Positions 1-7,052 of a stretch of 64,000 nt of DNA are shown here, one piece after another (position 1 is the first letter of the stretch; every line of letters starts with the position of its first letter). The notes below the pieces were generated by a model that searched no databases, was not told where the DNA came from, and was given only the letters and a program-made list of their open reading frames with translations. The DNA lies in the NCBI RefSeq assembly GCF_000227295.1, contig NZ_JH165054.1, positions 1,751,577 through 1,815,576 of the forward strand. Reading direction: 5' to 3'. A program made the position numbers and the translations under genes. This stretch comes from Cutibacterium avidum ATCC 25577. GTDB lineage: Bacteria > Actinomycetota > Actinomycetes > Propionibacteriales > Propionibacteriaceae.

Positions 1-25
1 CCTTTACCCCTTGGGCATTGTGCAC

Positions 26-196
26 TTACTTAGCCCGCTGGTTCTTGTAGCAGTAGCACTTCCTGCCCGTCTTCGACGTGCCGGAGACCTCCTGGATCGT
101 CGCGCAGCAACGCTCGCAATACATCCTGATGGATCCGGTCGTCGGGATGGGTCGGATGTCTGGTTGACTGTCGGCATGTACCGGACACCAAATCAT
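26..196 (-). CDS. Possible small Cys-rich protein (56 aa)
   Basis: This short reading frame is easy to miss. The protein has six cysteines arranged as a CPVH element near the N-terminus, a YCERCC cluster at about residues 26-31 and a KCYCYK cluster at about 46-51, and ends in a basic tail. The pattern resembles a small zinc-ribbon or a disulfide-rich peptide, but I do not recognise a family. There is no signal peptide or membrane segment. An AGGAG lies about 12 nt upstream of the ATG, which is farther than ideal. The second half is GC-rich at third codon positions, as expected for a real gene in this genome. It could equally be the preserved 3' end of a broken gene at the edge of the accessory region. 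Confidence 0.3.
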   Translation of the reverse strand: MIWCPVHADSQPDIRPIPTTGSIRMYCERCCATIQEVSGTSKTGRKCYCYKNQRAK

Positions 197-304
197 TCCA
201 CCGGCTCACTCCTTCCGGTCTATTTTGCTGTCGCATTCCCCGCTGCTGTCCTTCAGGGTTAACGATGGACCTACGCAGTCGTTGCGACTTTATTGGCGCT
301 GAGC

Positions 305-331
305 GGGCCTTCGCCCCGGATCGTGGACACG
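305..331. repeat. IS3 left terminal inverted repeat
   Basis: GGGCCTT and GTGGACACG blocks here are the inverted counterparts of blocks at 1620-1646, in the same order and spacing. This is the end downstream of orfB. Confidence 0.65.
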
Positions 332-342
332 GTGGTGGTTGA

Positions 343-1251
343 TTACGCTGCGGTTGGCAGCGTAGCGGCCCGGCGGGCCTCATAGGTGTTCGGGGACAGG
401 TAGCCGCACCAGGAATGGCGACGGCGAGTGTTGTAGCGGGTGACCCAGCGAAAGACCTGACGGCGACACAATTCAGGCCCAGCGAACGTGGCCTGCCCGG
501 CAAGGAGTTCGCGTTTGAGGGTGGCGTTGAACGACTCGGCCAGACTGTTGTCGGCGCTGGTCCCCACGGCCCCCATCGACTGGGTCACCCCGAGACCCTT
601 GCAGAGTTTGGCGTAGGCCTTCGAGGTGTAGACCGACCCATGGTCACTGTGGAAGATCGCACCCCGGAGACTGCCGCGCTGCGCGCAGGCGGCTTTCAGC
701 GCGTCTTCGACCAGTTCGGTGCGCATGTGGTCCGCGACCGCCCAGCCGGCCAGTTTGCGGGAGTAGCAGTCGATCACGGTGGCCAGATAGAGGTTCCCGC
801 CACCGGCCAGCGGAAGGTAGGTGATGTCACCGACGTAACGCTGGTTCGGCTTCTCGGAGGTGAAGTCCCGCTGCAGCAGGTCACCGAACTTCTCATCAGC
901 CGGTTCCGGGACCGTGGTGCGAACCCTGCGACGCAGCCGGGTCCCCGCCAGCTGGTGGGCACGCATCACCCTGGCGACGCGCTTGTGGTTGACACGATCC
1001 TCGCGGGCGGCGCCGTCGTTCAGTTCGACGGTCACCCGCGGTGCCCCGTAGGCCGGGTCCCCACCAGCTTTCGGGTCCTGGACCCGTCGGATCCGTGCAG
1101 CCAGGACAGCGTCGTCCTCAGCGCGCTGCTGACGGGCCGGGCCGGCTTTCTGCCAGGCATAGAACGAGGAGCGGGACAGCTCCAACACCTGGCACAACCG
1201 CTTCACCTGGTAGGTGGTCTGGTGGTCGGCGACGAACTGGAAGCGGTTCAC
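343..1251 (-). CDS. IS3-family transposase OrfB (DDE catalytic subunit)
   Basis: This 302-residue protein is the catalytic half of an IS3-type transposase. The N-terminal third is an HTH_21-like segment (RSSFYAWQKAG). The rve/DDE integrase core follows: first Asp in VGDITYLPLAG, second Asp in IFHSDHGSVYTS and the Glu in DNSLAESFNATLKRE, so all three metal-binding residues are present. The C-terminus has the usual RYNTRRRHSWCGYLSPNTYE block. It starts with GTG at 1251, overlapping the stop of orfA (GTGA). I see no A-rich slippery heptamer in the overlap, so the OrfAB fusion may instead depend on another shift site, or the two proteins may be made by coupled initiation. Confidence 0.92.
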   Translation of the reverse strand: MNRFQFVADHQTTYQVKRLCQVLELSRSSFYAWQKAGPARQQRAEDDAVLAARIRRVQDPKAGGDPAYGAPRVTVELNDGAAREDRVNHKRVARVMRAHQLAGTRLRRRVRTTVPEPADEKFGDLLQRDFTSEKPNQRYVGDITYLPLAGGGNLYLATVIDCYSRKLAGWAVADHMRTELVEDALKAACAQRGSLRGAIFHSDHGSVYTSKAYAKLCKGLGVTQSMGAVGTSADNSLAESFNATLKRELLAGQATFAGPELCRRQVFRWVTRYNTRRRHSWCGYLSPNTYEARRAATLPTAA

Positions 1252-1589
1252 CAGCTCGTCTCCCCGGCGAAATACTTGGCCGCCTTGCGCAGGATGTCCC
1301 GTTCGGTCTCCACCCTGGCCTTGTCCGCCCGCAACCGGGCATTCTCGGCCTCCAGCCGGGCGATCCTCGCTACTGGTGACTCACCGGAAGGGGGCGTGGC
1401 TGGGGTCGGTCCGTCGCTGGTGCGGACACCGTTGCCCAAGTCCTTGACCCACAACGACAGGGTCCCACGGGAGACCCCCAACTCCCCAGCGATCTGCTTC
1501 AACGTCGCACCGGGCGTGGTCTCGTACAAGTCAACGGCCTGCCGACGAAACTCCATCGAGTAGTTCTTCCTGGCCATGGTGATGATCAT
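1248..1589 (-). CDS. IS3-family transposase OrfA (HTH DNA-binding subunit)
   Basis: OrfA binds the terminal repeats of the element. The protein starts MIITMARKNYSMEFRRQAV and has the HTH_Tnp_1 fold (ATLKQIAGELGVSRGTLSLWVKDL), then a Pro/Gly linker and a C-terminal coiled coil rich in Glu, Arg and Leu (ARLEAENARLRADKARVETE) that serves as the leucine-zipper oligomerisation helix of IS3 OrfA proteins. I chose the ATG at 1589 because GGAGGA lies six bases upstream; a longer frame back to 1634 would run into the terminal repeat. The family-typical length is about 90-115 residues, and 113 residues here fits. It ends four bases into orfB. Confidence 0.85.
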   Translation of the reverse strand: MIITMARKNYSMEFRRQAVDLYETTPGATLKQIAGELGVSRGTLSLWVKDLGNGVRTSDGPTPATPPSGESPVARIARLEAENARLRADKARVETERDILRKAAKYFAGETSW

Positions 1590-1619
1590 CTCGCTTCCTC
1601 CAGCCCATGCTGGATTCCA

Positions 1620-1646
1620 CGTGTCCACAACCAAGGGTCAAGGCCC
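1620..1646. repeat. IS3 right terminal inverted repeat
   Basis: CGTGTCCAC at 1620-1628 and AAGGCCC at 1640-1646 are inverted matches of the left-end blocks. This end lies upstream of orfA, and therefore probably contains or flanks its promoter. Confidence 0.65.
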
Positions 1647-1661
1647 AGCACTCTTTTTGCG

Positions 1662-2282
1662 GTGGTCAAACTTCGATGCAGACCCGCGTGGCTTGTCACA
1701 TTGATCCTGACACTACTGGCCCTGGCCTGCTTGCTTTCTGGCTTCGAGTGGGCCTACAGGGCACTCGACCTAGGCGCGGTCGCAGTCATGACCGTGACGG
1801 CCATCTTCGCTGCGCTCGTGGGCTTCATCGTCAGTTCCCCCCAAGTGAAGGCGGTGAGGCTAGACAGGGCGCTTGCAGTCGTCGCTCTTTTTGTGACGGC
1901 GGCGGTGTCAATGCCGACTGTTTCAGCTGTCGGTCGGCCGCAGCTCGTGACAATCAACGCATGGGATTACTGGCCACCCCAGAGTGCGACGCCAATCACG
2001 GTCGAGTATGAGGATCCGTTCACGGGTAGAAGCGCAAAGGCCCAGGCTGTCGGCACTCAGATCCAGCTGTCAGTGCCATACCCGGGACCCATCCCAAACC
2101 TAAGAATTACATCGCCTGTCGAGATCGACGGCAACAGTTATCTGATGGAGAGACGATTCCAGGAGGAGTCGGGGCCGTACTTCCACTGGTTTAATGTGAG
2201 ACAGCAGTTTTTCAACATCGCCACGCTGGGGTCGATCAGAGACGCTTCACCCACAATCACTGTTCAGCTCACGAAAAGCTAA
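1662..2282 (+). CDS. Uncharacterised membrane protein
   Basis: The 206-residue product has three probable N-terminal membrane helices: residues about 10-28 (LVTLILTLLALACLLSGF), 36-57 (LGAVAVMTVTAIFAALVGFIV) and 70-90. A roughly 110-residue extracytoplasmic part follows, probably beta-rich (VEYEDPFTGRSAKAQAVG, LRITSPVEIDGNSYLMERRF). I do not recognise the family. The GTG start lies about 12 bases from the IS3 right end and has no good ribosome-binding site, so the element may have replaced the native promoter or removed the true N-terminus. No upstream in-frame start survives. Whether it is expressed is unknown. Confidence 0.55.
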   Translation: MVKLRCRPAWLVTLILTLLALACLLSGFEWAYRALDLGAVAVMTVTAIFAALVGFIVSSPQVKAVRLDRALAVVALFVTAAVSMPTVSAVGRPQLVTINAWDYWPPQSATPITVEYEDPFTGRSAKAQAVGTQIQLSVPYPGPIPNLRITSPVEIDGNSYLMERRFQEESGPYFHWFNVRQQFFNIATLGSIRDASPTITVQLTKS

Positions 2283-2593
2283 CCCTTCGCTGCCCCGTCT
2301 CGGCGACCACGCCCAGCGCGCGGTGCTCGACTGGTTCGCCGCCGGCGGCTCCCAGGTTCGTGCCCCCTATCACCACCGCCCTCAGATTACGCCGCAGGAG
2401 TGAGCCGGCAGCCGCAGAAGCAGATGCTCTCGCATTGCCACGAGTTCGACACGTGCGCCCTGGGCGAGAGGTGTTCGGTGCTTCCTCCTCTCATCGTGCT
2501 TGGCCTGGAGCTGGGCACCGCATCATGACGCTCGCTCACGTGCGCATGCCTGCTGTGGTTTCAGTCTCGCTTCCGCCTGGAGTTCGGGACACT
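2283..2593. other. Gene-poor stretch, possible coding debris
   Basis: I see no convincing gene here. A plus-strand frame at 2281-2403 reads like protein (LGDHAQRAVLDWFAAGG) but has no start, and a 42-codon frame from GTG 2400 to the stop at 2528 contains four cysteines. Both look like remnants rather than functional genes. No terminator or tRNA is apparent. Confidence 0.4.
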
Positions 2594-3088
2594 TCACTTG
2601 TGGCCAGGCTGACGCAAGGCTTGTACAGGAACGTCGAGTGATGTGAGTAGTTCCTCGACACGCTGCTTGACGCCGTCGCGGATCTCGCGAACGGTCGCCA
2701 GGTCCTGACCGGCCGGGTCAGCGACGTCCCAGTCCTCGTATCGCTTTCCCGGATAAACCGGACAGGTCTCTCCACAACCCATCGTGATGACGATGTCAGA
2801 TGCCTTGACAGCTTCTGGGACAAGCAGTTTCGGCGTTTCCGTCGAGATGTCGATCCCGTCCTCCAGCAGTACGTCTCGGACAAGGGTGTTGATTGACTTC
2901 GCAGGTTCGGATCCGGCCGAGAGCACCTCTACGCTTCCTCCGGAGAGGTGGTGCGCATAGGCAGCACCCAGTTGGGACCGGCCGGCATTGTGGATGCAGG
3001 CGAACAACACCGTGGGCCGCTCAGTGTTGACTGACTGCGCTGGATCCAGGTTGTCGAGGTCGATGTCGCTGTGGTGGGCGAAATTCAT
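2594..3088 (-). CDS. arsC: Arsenate reductase / low-molecular-weight phosphatase (ArsC type)
   Basis: The protein belongs to the low-molecular-weight protein-tyrosine-phosphatase fold that includes thioredoxin- or mycothiol-coupled arsenate reductases, which convert arsenate to arsenite for export. The P-loop is FACIHNAGRSQ (CX5R, catalytic Cys). The general-acid loop region reads GCGETCPVYPGKRYEDW followed by VADPAGQ, typical of the ArsC branch. No arsenic exporter or ArsR regulator is adjacent, so it is an orphan here. I prefer the ATG at 3088; a longer start at 3115 adds nine residues without recognisable homology. The mature domain length of about 130 residues is normal. A phosphatase role on another substrate cannot be excluded. 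Confidence 0.85.
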   Translation of the reverse strand: MNFAHHSDIDLDNLDPAQSVNTERPTVLFACIHNAGRSQLGAAYAHHLSGGSVEVLSAGSEPAKSINTLVRDVLLEDGIDISTETPKLLVPEAVKASDIVITMGCGETCPVYPGKRYEDWDVADPAGQDLATVREIRDGVKQRVEELLTSLDVPVQALRQPGHK

Positions 3089-3146
3089 GGACCTCATTAT
3101 GAGGCACGTGGTCACGTCGCCGATGACACCCGTTCGTCAAAACTTG

Positions 3147-3189
3147 TTGTCCACAGGGGGGATGACGACCCGGCCGTGAGTTGTCCACA
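3147..3189. promoter_or_regulatory. Pair of perfect DnaA-box-like 9-mers
   Basis: TTGTCCACA occurs at 3147-3155 and again at 3181-3189, same orientation, 34 bp apart, in the spacer between arsC and the AbiEi-like gene. The 9-mer matches the actinobacterial DnaA-box consensus. There is no dnaA, dnaN or AT-rich unwinding element nearby, so this is not an origin; it may titrate DnaA or regulate the neighbouring gene. Confidence 0.4.
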
Positions 3190-3239
3190 GAACTGAGAAA
3201 GAGTGACTGAAATCCGAGGTTCGGACGACAACTGTAGGT

Positions 3240-3905
3240 ATGAGAGAACTTGAAACTGAATGGCTCGACAACGACGGTATTGCACGGATCACCAGGACAA
3301 GCCCACTACGAGGACAGGCCGACCGTGCTGTCGCCGCCGGGCGTGCCACCCGTCTCCTACCCGGCATTGTCGTCCCGGCCGATCGAGTCGGCGAAACGGA
3401 CGTCAGGATCCGCGCCTTGCGGGCCTGGCATCCCGAGAGCGTGCTGGTCGGGCAGGTTGCACTTGCGCTACAGGGAGTGACGCCACTCGACGCTGACTCC
3501 TCGGGTCTCGGTACCGTGCATCAGGTTGAGGCTTTCAGCCCAACTCGTCATATTCGACGAGACGGCATCGTCGTCCACCGGTGGCAGGTTGCAGACCACT
3601 ACATCCTTGACGAGCCATATGCCCTGGCCGTTCCTGAAATGTCGGTGCTCCTGCTGGCCATTCGCGGCGAATGGGAATGGGTGTGCGCGGCCCTGGAACA
3701 CGGTTTGGTGACGCCGTGGTCATGCCGAATGGCTCGAGGCGCCATGTCGTGGCGTTTTCGGCAACACGAGATAGATGCTGCCCTGGGCGGTATTTCCCTC
3801 GAACCGTGGTCGGTGTCTGAATTCCAATTGGCTCAGACGTTGCGAGGTGGCGTAAATCCTGGATGCGCCACTGCACGCACCTTGCTCACGGCCGCAGCGG
3901 CGTGA
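3240..3905 (+). CDS. AbiEi-like N-terminal-domain protein, shortened
   Basis: The N-terminal half resembles the type IV toxin-antitoxin AbiEi/DUF559-associated family that is abundant in actinobacteria: a winged-helix start (WLDNDGIARITRTSPLRGQADRAVAAGRATRLLPG), then a segment with the conserved sense SVLVGQVALALQGVTPL and a later MSVLLLAIRGEWEWVCAALEHGL helix. In full-length relatives a VSR/DUF559-type nuclease-like domain follows; here the protein stops after SEFQLAQTLRGGVNPG with an Ala-rich tail, so the C-terminal domain is absent or lost by frameshift. No AbiEii-type nucleotidyltransferase toxin is adjacent. It may be a defence-gene remnant; function is unassigned. Confidence 0.55.
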   Translation: MRELETEWLDNDGIARITRTSPLRGQADRAVAAGRATRLLPGIVVPADRVGETDVRIRALRAWHPESVLVGQVALALQGVTPLDADSSGLGTVHQVEAFSPTRHIRRDGIVVHRWQVADHYILDEPYALAVPEMSVLLLAIRGEWEWVCAALEHGLVTPWSCRMARGAMSWRFRQHEIDAALGGISLEPWSVSEFQLAQTLRGGVNPGCATARTLLTAAAA

Positions 3906-4103
3906 AAGGTCTTGTCACAACCGACGTCGAGCAGTGATGACGACGCACCCGGCGGCCGCCCCGATCGCGCCGTCGGGCTCGGCCTCGTCCTCACGACGGG
4001 TGCGCAGGGCATTGAACCAGAGTCCCCGCCCATCGGATTGATGCAGAAGGTCTGGGAGGGGCCTCCCTCGAGATACAGCTTCTTTCCGGTTACCGGTGAC
4101 ACA

Positions 4104-4682
4104 ATGGGCGTTGTGAGACTCGCGAATCCCCTCAAGGCCGGTGACTTGCTGGTGGCAAGTCGCCAGATTGACGAGGGCGTTTTCTACGAGTCCGTCGTCT
4201 ACCTCGTCGACGTCGGCCTCGATGGAGTCCTGGGTGTCATCATCAATCAGCCGTGCGCCCCGGGAACCCTCCGCCGACAACTGCCCGGATGGGTCCATCT
4301 GGCGACCCCGCCCCAGGACCTCTTCCTCGGGGGGCCGATGTCGCCTAGCGGGGCGATTTGTCTGGCTCGTGTGCAGCGTTCCAGCGAGGAGCCTCCGGGG
4401 TGGCGACGAGTCCAAGGACTGATCGGTCTGCTCCATCTCGACACCCCGACGGAATTGGTTGTGGGAGCGTTCACGGACGTACGGATCTTTGCCGGATACG
4501 CGGAGTGGGGGCCTGGACAACTCGAGGCTGAGCTCATTCGTGGTGATTGGATTCGCGCCATCGCTCACCCGGAGGACGTCTTCTCCTCGGAGCCGCATGG
4601 CTTGTGGCGTGCCGTCCTCCACCGCCAGAACGGCACGGCGGCGATGCTCGCCACCGCTACGGACACCCCCGCCCTGAATTGA
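4104..4682 (+). CDS. YqgE/AlgH family protein
   Basis: A compact cytosolic protein of the UPF0301 (YqgE/AlgH, DUF179) family, whose biochemical role is still unclear. Hallmarks are the N-terminal LKAGDLLVASRQIDEGVFYESVVYLV block, GVLGVIINQP, the DLFLGGPMSPSGAICLAR segment and the C-terminal VRIFAGYAEWGPGQLEAEL. Total length is 192 residues, normal for the family. I chose the ATG at 4104 because the family begins at this MGVVRLANPL; the frame remains open upstream to 3912 but that part has no family resemblance. It ends 64 nt before mtrA and could be co-transcribed with it. Confidence 0.85.
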   Translation: MGVVRLANPLKAGDLLVASRQIDEGVFYESVVYLVDVGLDGVLGVIINQPCAPGTLRRQLPGWVHLATPPQDLFLGGPMSPSGAICLARVQRSSEEPPGWRRVQGLIGLLHLDTPTELVVGAFTDVRIFAGYAEWGPGQLEAELIRGDWIRAIAHPEDVFSSEPHGLWRAVLHRQNGTAAMLATATDTPALN

Positions 4683-4746
4683 TCGATGGCCGGATGCCGT
4701 TGGGACTACGATATGCACCATCACAGAATGAGTCAGGAGGTCTGTG

Positions 4747-5457
4747 GTGAGCGCCACCGGTGAACATGGGCCGATCCTCGTCGTCGACGACGACCCGGCC
4801 CTGGCCGAGATGCTCCAGCTCGTCCTGGTGAAGGAGGGATTCTCGACCGTGTGGGTCGGGCACGGCAACGACGTCATGGACGTCTTTCGGCAGCGCAAAC
4901 CCGCACTCGTCCTCCTCGACCTCATGCTTCCGGGCCGTGACGGCATCCAGATCTGCCAGGACATCCGACGCGAATCCGGCGTCCCGATCATCATGCTCAC
5001 AGCGCGGTCCGACACCCCTGACGTCGTTCGTGGATTGGGCGCCGGTGCTGACGACTACGTCTCCAAGCCCTTCCGCTCCGCAGAACTTGTGGCCCGAATC
5101 CGAGCCCGGCTTCGCACCCCAGCTGCTCAGCGGGATGAGGGGGGAATCATCACCGTCGGGGACCTGACCATCGATCCCGCCGCTCACTTGGTGCAGCGAG
5201 GCGGGGAAGAGATCTCCTTGACGCCATTGGAGTACTCCCTGCTCATGACGATGGCCCAACACCCCAACAAGGTGTTCAGCCGTGAGACCCTGCTGCGGGA
5301 AGTTTGGGGCTACACCAGTAATGCGGACACCCGGTTGGTCAATGTCCACATGCAGAGATTGCGCTCCAAGGTGGAACGCAACGCAGAACGTCCACAGATG
5401 ATCGTGACGGTGCGCGGAGTCGGATATCGCATCAGGACACCCGGGGAGGAAAGCTGA
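4747..5457 (+). CDS. mtrA: Response regulator MtrA (OmpR/PhoB family)
   Basis: MtrA is the DNA-binding response regulator of the conserved actinobacterial MtrAB system, which controls cell-wall, osmotic and division genes. The receiver domain has the acidic pocket VVDDDP, the phospho-acceptor Asp in LVLLDLMLPG (about residue 58) and the conserved Lys in DDYVSKPF. The C-terminal winged helix contains LTPLEYSLLMTMAQHPNKVFSRETLL and ends with the RGVGYRI signature. AGGAGG lies at 4735-4740, six bases from the GTG at 4747; a second GTG sits one codon earlier. It is the first gene of the mtrA-mtrB-lpqB operon. Confidence 0.93.
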   Translation: MSATGEHGPILVVDDDPALAEMLQLVLVKEGFSTVWVGHGNDVMDVFRQRKPALVLLDLMLPGRDGIQICQDIRRESGVPIIMLTARSDTPDVVRGLGAGADDYVSKPFRSAELVARIRARLRTPAAQRDEGGIITVGDLTIDPAAHLVQRGGEEISLTPLEYSLLMTMAQHPNKVFSRETLLREVWGYTSNADTRLVNVHMQRLRSKVERNAERPQMIVTVRGVGYRIRTPGEES

Positions 5458-5546
5458 TCACCCCAGCGCGGCATGCTGGCCGCCCCCGACGACCTGCTTG
5501 GCCCCAGTCCTGGCTCGCCGGGCTGCGACGACTGTGGTGGTCGTCA

Positions 5547-7052
5547 TTGCCGCTGCGCATGGTGACCATCACCATGTCGAGCAGTCTGGTCATTCTCATC
5601 GTCGGTGGCTTCTTCCTGGTTCGTCAGGCCACCGTGGGAATCCTCGACGCCAAACGCGCCTCTGCCATTGCGGAGACGACCACGACAATCAATCGCATCC
5701 AGGGCCAGCTACGTGACACCGATCTGCGCACAGCTTCTCTCTACGAGCGGCTCAATCGACTTGCAGACGACGCAGCTGGACAGTCGGGGCAGTATCACGT
5801 CCTCATCCAGGGTCCTGTTTCCGGACTCATCTCCCAGGGGGTTTCGCCGGACTCCGTCCCAGCTGAACTCACCGCGAAGGTGGGGGAGTCGAGCGGGATG
5901 TGGACCGCGCCGACGATGGTCCATTACACCGACCACGTGCGTCCTGACGTCCCCGGGATTGTCGTCGGATCGACCTTGTGGTCCCCCGGGGCCAGCCAGT
6001 CCATCCCGGTCTACTTCATCTTTTCGGAGACCCAGGAGGTCGCCACCGTCGAGTTGCTGCGACGCAGCGTCATCAGCGTCGGAGCCCTCATGGCCCTGGC
6101 CATCGCCCTAGCAACCTACTTGGCGACCCGTCACCTGTCCCAACCCATTCGGCAAGCCTCCATCACAGCGTCGAAATTGGCCGACGGGGCGTTGGACGAG
6201 CGTATGGCGGTGCGGGGGACTGACGACCTCGCGACCCTTGCCCAGTCGATGAATGACATGGCAGCCCAGTTGGATCGGCGAATTGGGGAATTGGAGAGGC
6301 TGTCGACACTGCAGCAGCAGTTCGTCTCGGATGTCTCCCACGAGTTGCGCACCCCCATGACGACGATGCGGATGGCCTCCGACATGATCGAGGCCAATCC
6401 CGATGATCCGGTCCAGGTGCGGTCGGTCGAGCTCATGCGGGCCCAGATGGAGCGTTTCGAGGTTCTGTTGGCCGACCTGCTCGAGATCTCTCGGTTTGAC
6501 GCCGGCGCCGCACAATTGACACTGGAAGACTGCGACATCGTCGAACTCGTGCGCGCCGAGACCGTCGACGTGACTCCGCTCGCAGAGCGCCTGGGAGTTC
6601 CGATCGTACTGACCGCCGATACGACGCAGACTGCTGAGGTTGACCCGCGACGGATCAGCCGCATCGTCAGGAACCTGTTGTCGAACGCTGTTGAGCATGC
6701 CGAGGGAAGGCCGGTCGAGGTGACCGTCGTCGGTAATGACTGTGCTGTAGGGGTCGCCGTGCGTGACCACGGAGTCGGATTCGAGCCATGGCAGGCAGAA
6801 AAGGTCTTCGGCAGGTTCTGGCGTGGAGACCCGTCCCGGGTACGCACCGTGGGTGGCAGTGGTCTCGGCCTGGCCATTTCTCGTCAGGACGCCAACCTGC
6901 ACCATGGCTGGTTGACGGCGTGGGGACGACCCGGAGATGGTGCCTTCTTCCGGCTGGTCATTCCGAGGGATTCCGGGGCAGTGATCGTCGAGTCCCCATT
7001 ACCCGCTGCGCCGAGCGATGCCGGTCCGACCGAATCGGAGGAGGAGCGATGA
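5547..7052 (+). CDS. mtrB: Sensor histidine kinase MtrB
   Basis: MtrB is the membrane kinase partner of MtrA. Visible parts: first transmembrane helix (SSSLVILIVGGFFLV), extracytoplasmic sensor, second helix near residues 170-190 (LMALAIALATYLATR), HAMP linker, the HisKA dimerisation helix with the phospho-acceptor His in SDVSHELRTPMTTM, and the HATPase domain with N box (RNLLSNAVEHAEG), GVGFEP and GGSGLGLAIS. The start given is the TTG at 5547, but similarity to other MtrB proteins (WWSSLPLRMVTIT) begins upstream. The frame stays open to 5454 with only CTG or ATC codons available there, right after GGGGAGGA. Initiation at a rare codon overlapping the mtrA stop is likely. It overlaps lpqB by ATGA. 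Confidence 0.9.
   Translation: MPLRMVTITMSSSLVILIVGGFFLVRQATVGILDAKRASAIAETTTTINRIQGQLRDTDLRTASLYERLNRLADDAAGQSGQYHVLIQGPVSGLISQGVSPDSVPAELTAKVGESSGMWTAPTMVHYTDHVRPDVPGIVVGSTLWSPGASQSIPVYFIFSETQEVATVELLRRSVISVGALMALAIALATYLATRHLSQPIRQASITASKLADGALDERMAVRGTDDLATLAQSMNDMAAQLDRRIGELERLSTLQQQFVSDVSHELRTPMTTMRMASDMIEANPDDPVQVRSVELMRAQMERFEVLLADLLEISRFDAGAAQLTLEDCDIVELVRAETVDVTPLAERLGVPIVLTADTTQTAEVDPRRISRIVRNLLSNAVEHAEGRPVEVTVVGNDCAVGVAVRDHGVGFEPWQAEKVFGRFWRGDPSRVRTVGGSGLGLAISRQDANLHHGWLTAWGRPGDGAFFRLVIPRDSGAVIVESPLPAAPSDAGPTESEEER

Larger units (their letters stand above)
300..1651 (-). mobile_element. IS3-family insertion sequence (about 1.35 kb)
   Basis: The element carries the two-gene orfA-orfB layout of the IS3 family, both on the minus strand. 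Imperfect terminal inverted repeats are visible: GGGCCTT at 305-311 and GTGGACACG at 323-331 on the left match AAGGCCC at 1640-1646 and CGTGTCCAC at 1620-1628 on the right, with the same 11-nt spacing. Both open reading frames are full length, so the copy may still be active. I could not find a clear target-site duplication, so the exact outer ends (taken as about 300 and 1651) are approximate. The right end lies only about a dozen bases upstream of the next plus-strand gene. Confidence 0.85.

Noticed and set aside
1240-1260. Programmed -1 frameshift site in the IS3 orfA/orfB overlap
   Set aside because: No A-rich slippery heptamer is visible; the GTGA overlap is equally compatible with coupled initiation.
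2360-2641. 93-codon plus-strand frame
   Set aside because: Arg/Ala/Pro-rich composition without a ribosome-binding site, overlapping the end of arsC on the other strand.
3147-3189. Chromosomal replication origin
   Set aside because: Only two DnaA boxes, no dnaA/dnaN/recF neighbours and no AT-rich region.
3906-4103. Possible tRNA or leader RNA between the AbiEi-like gene and yqgE
   Set aside because: No cloverleaf or conserved TTC arm could be drawn; I see nothing definite in this stretch.
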